Assembly: GCA_004557385.1 (NCBI GenBank)
Contig: SFEA01000006.1
Coordinates: 1-64,000, forward strand
DNA: 64,000 nucleotides
Direction: 5' to 3'
Source of the DNA: Bacteroidales bacterium
GTDB lineage: Bacteria > Bacteroidota > Bacteroidia > Bacteroidales > Muribaculaceae
In this document: one piece after another, positions 58,917 through 64,000 of the stretch
How the letters are laid out: each line of letters begins with the position of its first letter
How positions within the stretch are numbered: the first letter of the stretch is position 1
The notes under the pieces: generated by a model
The model's database searches: none
Told to the model about the DNA's origin: nothing
What the model saw: the letters and a program-made list of their open reading frames with translations, nothing else
Made by a program: the position numbers and the translations under genes

Positions 58917-60104
58917 TTATTTCAAGATTTCGTATTTCTTGAACACCTTTTCAATTTTTTCGAGCGCGAACTCCACTTGCGCCTGAGTGTGGGTTGCCAT
59001 AAGGCTGAAGCGGATGAGCGTGTCGCTTGGTGCAACAGCCGGCGAAACCACAGGATTAACAAAAATGCCCTCCTTGAGCAAATCGGTTGTCACCATAAAC
59101 GTCTTGGCATTGTCGCGAATGTAAAGCGGAATGATAGGCGTAGATGTATGGCCGATTTCGCAACCCATGCTGCGGAAACCTTCGAGTGCAAAGTTTGTCA
59201 CCTTCCACAGGTTTTCTTGACGCTCAGGCTCAGCAATCATGATGTCGATTGCCTTGCTTGCAGCAGCGGTCGATGCCGGAGTGATGCTGGCAGTGAAAAT
59301 GTAAGAACGCGAGTGGTGACGCAGGAAGTTTGCCACATTCTTGTCGCAGGCAATGAATCCGCCCAACGAAGCAAACGACTTGCTGAATGTGCCCATAATC
59401 AAATCAACGTCGTTGGTTACGCCATAGTGGTCGCATGTGCCACGACCGCCCTTACCAAACACGCCAATGCCGTGAGCCTCGTCAACCATCACACTGGCAT
59501 TATACTTCTTGGCAAGACGAACAATTTCGGGCAGATTAGCCACGTCGCCTTCCATCGAGAACACGCCGTCGGTGACGATGAGCTTCACCTTATCTTCGTC
59601 GCACTTCTTCAGTTGCTCCTCAAGCGAAGCCATGTCGTTGTGCTTATATTTCAACGAATTGGAGAACGACAAACGGCGTCCTTCAATAATCGAAGCATGG
59701 TCTTGTTCGTCCCAAATGATGTAGTCGTTGCGTCCAGTGAGTGAAGAAACAACGCCGAGGTTAACCTCGAACCCGGTGGAATAGATGAGCACATCTTCCT
59801 TGCCGATGTAGTTGGCGATTTTTGCTTCAAGCTCCTTGTGGATGTCTAATGTACCGTTCAAGAATGGCGAACCAGCACATCCGGTACCATATTTTTTTAT
59901 AGCCTCAATAGCAGCCTCGTGAACACGAGGGTCGTTTACTAAACCTGAGTAACAATTAGAGCCAAACATCAACACTTTTTTGCCATCAATCAGCACTTCG
60001 GTGTTTTGCTCACTTGAGATTGCTCTAAAGTATGGATAAACACCCAATGCTTTATACTTTTGAGGCTCTTGATATTGCCCTAACTTCTCACTTAATAAAT
60101 TCAT
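58917..60104 (-). CDS. spt: serine palmitoyltransferase (PLP alpha-oxoamine synthase)
   Basis: Protein of 395 residues of the alpha-oxoamine synthase family. Substrate and PLP blocks are YGTGCAGSPFLNGTLDIHKELE, VMVDEAHGIGVFGKGGRGTCDHYG, and the PLP-lysine segment GTFSKSFASLGGF. Bacteroidota use this enzyme to join serine and an acyl-CoA for sphingolipid synthesis. The N-terminus (MNLLSEKLGQY) and length favour SPT over KBL or BioF, but these paralogues are close. A TAAATTTG box lies at 60166-60173. Confidence 0.85.
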   Translation of the reverse strand: MNLLSEKLGQYQEPQKYKALGVYPYFRAISSEQNTEVLIDGKKVLMFGSNCYSGLVNDPRVHEAAIEAIKKYGTGCAGSPFLNGTLDIHKELEAKIANYIGKEDVLIYSTGFEVNLGVVSSLTGRNDYIIWDEQDHASIIEGRRLSFSNSLKYKHNDMASLEEQLKKCDEDKVKLIVTDGVFSMEGDVANLPEIVRLAKKYNASVMVDEAHGIGVFGKGGRGTCDHYGVTNDVDLIMGTFSKSFASLGGFIACDKNVANFLRHHSRSYIFTASITPASTAAASKAIDIMIAEPERQENLWKVTNFALEGFRSMGCEIGHTSTPIIPLYIRDNAKTFMVTTDLLKEGIFVNPVVSPAVAPSDTLIRFSLMATHTQAQVEFALEKIEKVFKKYEILK

Positions 60105-60165
60105 AGTTTATACAGGGTTAAATGTAATTATAACTATCTGCCACACTTCAATTGCATGCAGGCTG

Positions 60166-60173
60166 CAAATTTA
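60166..60173 (-). promoter_or_regulatory. -7 box (TAAATTTG) of spt
   Basis: Matches TAnnTTTG, about 60 bases before the ATG; no clear -33 box. In the rest of 60105-60400 I see nothing. Confidence 0.4.
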
Positions 60174-60400
60174 CAAATAAATTCTTAAACAGAGTAAAAA
60201 TATATTTAAAAAAAGCACAACAAGGCTGTTTTGTGCATACAAAAATAGTTAAATAGGCACCAAACTATAATCTAATTCGTCATTTTTGCGATAAAATCAT
60301 CATTCCTTGGCTTGATTCTGTTACAAAACGATGGCTATGCAACGTCTTGGACAACGCGGCATCGCCATCATATTATTTGCGTGGACAACAGCGCAATTTC

Positions 60401-61432
60401 TTATTCTTTGAAAGCATTCCAGCCTTGTGCCACAAGCTCAATCTCGTTGTCGTCGCGTGTGGACATATAGCAGCCAAGTTCGGGTTTGGTGATTCGTCCT
60501 ATCACTCGCGCCGATTTCATCGAAGCCACCTTGTCGTAATCGGCAAGCGGAACGGTGAACAGCAACTCGTAGTCCTCACCGCCATTCAAAGCCACCGTGT
60601 AGAGGTTCATGTTGAATTCCTCAGCCATTACGGCGGTTTGATAGTCGATTGGTATGCGGTCCTCGTAGATTCGGCATCCGGTGTTGCTCGCCTTGCAGAT
60701 GTGCAGCAGTTCCGACGACAAGCCGTCGCTCACGTCCATCATTGCCGTTGGCTTCACGCCAAGCTCGGCAAGTTCGGCAATCACATCACGACGCGCTTCG
60801 GGTTTCAGCTGGCGTTCAAGCAGATATTCGCGCCCTTCGAAAGCCGGCTGGAAATCGTTGCCCATGTCCTTGCTCACGTTCAACTCACGCTCAAGCAACT
60901 GCAAGCCCATATAGGCAGCGCCGAGGTCGCCGCTGACGCAAACGATGTCGGTGTCGCGAGCGCCGCTGCGATACACAATTTTGTCGGCATCAGCCTCGCC
61001 AATGCAAGTGATGCTGATAATCAAGCCCGTAACCGATGCCGATGTGTCGCCGCCAACAATGTCGACGCCATATTTCTCACAGGCAAGGCGAATGCCGGCA
61101 TAGAGGGCTTCGATGTGCTCCACGGTGAAGCGTTTAGATATGCCGAGCGACACGGTGATTTGCTTGGGCGTGCCGTTCATTGCATAAATGTCGGAGAAGT
61201 TCACCACTGCTGCCTTATACCCCAAGTGCTTGAGTGCCACGTATCGCAGGTCGAAGTGAATGCCCTCGAGCAGCAAATCGGTGGTTACAAGCGTCTTTTT
61301 CTCGCCATACGAGAGCACCGCGGCATCGTCGCCTACGCCAATCTCGGTGGAGGTGTTCACAGGCGGCATGTTTTCGGTGAGGTGTTCAATAAGCCCGAAT
61401 TCGCCAAGTGTTGATATTTCAGTTTCTGCCAT
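60401..61432 (-). CDS. thiL: thiamine-monophosphate kinase
   Basis: Protein of 343 residues of the ThiL/PurM fold: IGVGDDAAVL near residue 31, TTDLLLEGIHFDL, KAAVVNFSDIYAMNGTP, GGDTSAS, MMDVSDGLSSEL and GGEDYELLFTV. It phosphorylates thiamine monophosphate to the active cofactor. It lies 29 bases after the purine phosphorylase gene. Confidence 0.95.
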   Translation of the reverse strand: MAETEISTLGEFGLIEHLTENMPPVNTSTEIGVGDDAAVLSYGEKKTLVTTDLLLEGIHFDLRYVALKHLGYKAAVVNFSDIYAMNGTPKQITVSLGISKRFTVEHIEALYAGIRLACEKYGVDIVGGDTSASVTGLIISITCIGEADADKIVYRSGARDTDIVCVSGDLGAAYMGLQLLERELNVSKDMGNDFQPAFEGREYLLERQLKPEARRDVIAELAELGVKPTAMMDVSDGLSSELLHICKASNTGCRIYEDRIPIDYQTAVMAEEFNMNLYTVALNGGEDYELLFTVPLADYDKVASMKSARVIGRITKPELGCYMSTRDDNEIELVAQGWNAFKE

Positions 61433-61461
61433 TTTTGTCTTTTACGGGGATGGATAAGCAA

Positions 61462-62283
61462 TTACATTTCCTCAAATTGGTTGATTAGTTCCTTCATGAT
61501 AAAGGTCATGATTGGCTGCGCTTTCTTGGCGGCTTCCTGCACCTCTTCGTGCGACACTTTTTCAACCACGCCCTCAACACCGAGGTCGGTAACCACCGAC
61601 ATGCCAAACACTTCCATGCCCATGTGGCGTGCTACAATCACCTCAGGCACAGTGCTCATGCCCACAGCGTCGCCGCCAATGCGATAGAAAAAGCGATACT
61701 CGGCAGGTGTTTCGAACGTAGGACCTTGAGTGCCCACATACACGCCCTCAACAAGGCGAATGTCGTTTTCCTTGGCTATCTGTTTTGCCTTGGCAATGAG
61801 TCGCTTCGAATAGGCTTCGCTCATTTCGGGGAAACGCGGACCGAGTTCGTTGTAGTTTTTGCCGCGGAGCGGATGCTCAGGGAAAAGGTTGATGTGGTCG
61901 GTGATAATCATCAAGTCGCCGACGCGGAACGTGGGATTCATGGCGCCAGCCGCATTCGACACGAACAATGTGTTGATGCCCAGCTGTTTCATCACTCTCA
62001 CCGGGAAAGTAACAAGCTGCATTCCGTAGCCCTCATAGAAGTGGAAACGTCCCTGCATTGCCATGATGCGCTTGCTGCCCAAACGTCCAAAAATCATTTT
62101 GCCGCTGTGACCTTCAACGGTCGACACCGGGAAGTTAGGAATTTCGGAATATGGAATAGTTTCGGTGATTTCGATATGATTTACCAGTTCTCCAAGTCCT
62201 GTGCCAAGAATTACGGCAGTCTTAGGCATATCCTTTACTTTGCTTGCAATATATTCTGCCGATTCCTTAATTTTTTCCAACAT
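61462..62283 (-). CDS. purine nucleoside phosphorylase I
   Basis: From the ATG at 62283 the product is 273 residues; the frame's earlier TTG is unlikely. Blocks: VILGTGLGELV (phosphate loop), GRFHFYEGY, VSNAAGAMNPTFRVGDLMIITDHINLFPEHPLRG, TFETPAEYR, GMSTVPEVIVARHMGM and SVVTDLG. This is the trimeric PNP family, acting on guanosine and inosine. It sits between lpxK and thiL, a set kept together in many Bacteroidales. Confidence 0.92.
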   Translation of the reverse strand: MLEKIKESAEYIASKVKDMPKTAVILGTGLGELVNHIEITETIPYSEIPNFPVSTVEGHSGKMIFGRLGSKRIMAMQGRFHFYEGYGMQLVTFPVRVMKQLGINTLFVSNAAGAMNPTFRVGDLMIITDHINLFPEHPLRGKNYNELGPRFPEMSEAYSKRLIAKAKQIAKENDIRLVEGVYVGTQGPTFETPAEYRFFYRIGGDAVGMSTVPEVIVARHMGMEVFGMSVVTDLGVEGVVEKVSHEEVQEAAKKAQPIMTFIMKELINQFEEM

Positions 62284-62330
62284 AATAAATAAAAAAAATG
62301 TGTTTAACAATAATATTTTTTATAGCATCC

Positions 62331-63413
62331 CTATCCCAAAAGTTTCAGCACTTTCGACACAAAATCCTTGCCCTCGTAAGGCAGGAAGTCAACCTTGACA
62401 GGAATATAATAAATGTATTCGCGCAGTTCGGGCGGAAAATACGGGTTGTTGAGAATCCTCACAGAGTCTTTTTCAGTGGTAAGGATGTATTTTTGTTCGC
62501 CCGGCATGCGATTGAAATAGTCCATTATATAAGCGAAATCCTTTCGCGAGAAATAGTGGTGGTCGTCGAAGTGCATCACCTTCACCTTAGGCTGATAGGC
62601 GCGAATATACTTCACGAAGGGCTTAGGTTGGGCAATGCCGGTGACGCACAGCACCGAGTCGCGCTGCGAAAGCAGCGATAGCGAATGCAACCGGGCATTG
62701 CGCAAGGCAAACACCGGTGTAGGGTCGGCATAACGGAATTCCGAGAAAAAGAGGTCGTTGGCAGGATAGAGGTCCAGTCCGTTAGCCATTTCGCGGAAAT
62801 TGATGGGCTTGATATCGCTCGGGCATTTGGTCACCACCACAATGTCGCTTCGCAGCAAACCGCGCAACGGTTCGCGCAGGCGGCCCAAAGGCAGCAGGCG
62901 GTCGCGGTAAGGCGGACGATTGTAATCGACAAGCGCAATGTTCACCTTTGGTGCCACGTAGCGATTTTGAAGCGCATCATCGAGCAGGAAAAGCGTGATT
63001 GTAGGGTCGATTTTAAGCATTTCTTTGATGCCCTTCACACGGTCCTCACACACTGCAAGGGTGATGATGCCGCCATATTTGCGATACATCTGATATGGCT
63101 CGTCGCCGAGGTCCTTTGGCGAAAGGCTCTCGTTGGCAAGCACGAAGCCCGAGGTTGCGCGCTTATAGCCTCGGCTCAGCACGCCAATCTTGTATCGCGA
63201 ACTGAGGCGTTCAATCAGGAATTCGACGTGCGGCGTCTTGCCCGTGCCTCCAACGGTGATGTTGCCCACGCTAATCACCGGCACGTCGAAATGGTGCTGC
63301 TTGAGCAAACCCATATCAAAAAGACGATTGCGCACCTCCACCACCGCTCCATAGACGTATGAGAACGGCGTCATCAACGCATCGATAATCATCTTTTTTG
63401 TTTCCTTGTTCAT
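62331..63413 (-). CDS. lpxK: tetraacyldisaccharide 4'-kinase
   Basis: Protein of 360 residues. An N-terminal hydrophobic stretch is followed by the P-loop VGNITVGGTGKTPH (about 47-60), LSRGYKR, GDEPYQMYRK and LLDDALQNR. It adds the 4'-phosphate to the lipid A precursor on the inner membrane, so this organism makes lipid A. It lies 61 bases after sppA. Confidence 0.95.
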   Translation of the reverse strand: MNKETKKMIIDALMTPFSYVYGAVVEVRNRLFDMGLLKQHHFDVPVISVGNITVGGTGKTPHVEFLIERLSSRYKIGVLSRGYKRATSGFVLANESLSPKDLGDEPYQMYRKYGGIITLAVCEDRVKGIKEMLKIDPTITLFLLDDALQNRYVAPKVNIALVDYNRPPYRDRLLPLGRLREPLRGLLRSDIVVVTKCPSDIKPINFREMANGLDLYPANDLFFSEFRYADPTPVFALRNARLHSLSLLSQRDSVLCVTGIAQPKPFVKYIRAYQPKVKVMHFDDHHYFSRKDFAYIMDYFNRMPGEQKYILTTEKDSVRILNNPYFPPELREYIYYIPVKVDFLPYEGKDFVSKVLKLLG

Positions 63414-63474
63414 CTCTCAAGCATTTTTATGTCAATTGGCTGTGGCAGCAACGCCACATTCACAATCGAAAATC

Positions 63475-64000
63475 TCATTTAATCACAAATGGCTCCATCA
63501 AGCAAAGCACGTGGTCGCGGCTGAGAATTTGCTTGGCTGCTTTTTGATAGTCGTAGAGCTCGCCGAACTCGCTGCGCATATTTGCTTCGTAGCGAGCCAT
63601 AGCATATTTTTCGAGCATGCGCTCCCAACGCGTTTTGTTTTCGGGATATTCGGCAATCTTATATTTACCTGTGCATTTTGCCATTTCGGCAGCTGTGGCA
63701 ATGGCGTCGTTAAGTCCGCCAATCTTGTCAACAAGACCCAGCTTAAGTGCCGAAGCACCATCCCAAACGCGACCCTCGGCAATGGCTTTGATTGAATCCT
63801 GCGACACGCCACGACCGTCGGCGCAACGCTTTGTAAACAATTCGTAGCCGCGGTTCACCATGGCTTGCATGGCATCGCGCTGCTGGTCGGTCATACGAGA
63901 CAAAGCCGAACCGAAACCGCCGTTAGCGTTGGTTGCAACCACGTTTTGGGTGATGCCCAGTTTGTCGGTGGCAAGGTTCTCAAAGCACGGAATCATGCCA
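63475..64000 (-). CDS. sppA: signal peptide peptidase SppA-like protein, C-terminal part (partial)
   Basis: The gene runs off the right edge; 174 codons are present, reading GMIPCFENLATDKLGITQN at the edge. ANGGFGSALSRMTDQQRDAMQAMVNRGYELF and GRVWDGASALKLGLVDKIGGLNDAI are typical of the second SppA repeat. The catalytic Lys and Ser lie outside the window or near the cut. SppA is a membrane serine protease that degrades cleaved signal peptides. Confidence 0.85.
   Translation of the reverse strand, partial: GMIPCFENLATDKLGITQNVVATNANGGFGSALSRMTDQQRDAMQAMVNRGYELFTKRCADGRGVSQDSIKAIAEGRVWDGASALKLGLVDKIGGLNDAIATAAEMAKCTGKYKIAEYPENKTRWERMLEKYAMARYEANMRSEFGELYDYQKAAKQILSRDHVLCLMEPFVIK

Overview
The window reads as a chromosomal segment of a Bacteroidota bacterium of the order Bacteroidales; the family is uncertain and could be Muribaculaceae, Prevotellaceae or Bacteroidaceae. 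Several things support this. There is a serine palmitoyltransferase-like gene and a menaquinone (men) cluster. Ribosomal genes run in the Bacteroidota order rpmB-rpmG-DUF4295 and thrS-infC-rpmI-rplT. A pyrophosphate-dependent phosphofructokinase is present, and Shine-Dalgarno sites are nearly absent. Many intergenic gaps carry the Bacteroidota promoter, a -33 TTTG-like box, about 20 nt, then a -7 TAnnTTTG box. The left and right edges cut menB and an sppA-like gene.

Layout. 1-4742 (+): end of menB, menC, menE, then a secreted GH9 hydrolase fused to a polysaccharide-deacetylase-like domain. 4887-8089 (-): a four-gene radical-SAM peptide-maturation operon. Its precursor has a twin-arginine-type signal and 38 CXXX units. 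It is followed by a SPASM radical SAM enzyme, a SPASM protein that lacks the radical SAM cysteines, and a small accessory protein. 8272-19442 (-): DUF4295, rpmG and rpmB with a long leader, then cinA, tsaD, a DUF4421 outer-membrane protein, a TamB-like protein and nadE. 19755-22416 (+): a membrane PAS protein and a glycosyltransferase. 22556-31565 is mixed: pfp, an SF1 helicase, DUF3108, cutC, a coiled-coil membrane protein, GH25 and a TM2 protein. 31852-43601 (-): yidC, pyrG, a transglutaminase-like protein, hflX, lepA, an MBL hydrolase and a lipoprotein.

43722-44109 is a complete tRNA transcription unit (Gly-Gly-Leu). 44202-47541 (-) holds folE, a SPOR protein, tpiA and a DoxX/MauE-like protein. 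47619-47870 (-) is a structured non-coding RNA, a candidate 6S RNA, with its own consensus promoter and terminator. 48326-51680 (-) holds rplT, rpmI, infC and thrS. 51857-58717 carries a TIR protein with WG repeats, a TPR protein, a META-domain protein, an M48 peptidase with a TerB-like tail and a pRiA4b ORF-3-like protein. 58917-64000 (-): spt, thiL, a purine nucleoside phosphorylase, lpxK and the end of sppA.

Most of the window is housekeeping: translation, menaquinone, NAD, lipid A, sphingolipid, envelope biogenesis and glycolysis. The clearest accessory system is the CXXX-repeat peptide operon at 4887-8089. As far as I remember, such systems have been named by comparative genomics (CXXX repeat peptide / maturase families) but their product is not known. 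Secondary points of interest are the TIR-WG protein, the candidate 6S RNA, the structured rpmB leader, a possibly leaderless GH25 mRNA, and two places where a terminator supplies the -33 box of the next promoter.
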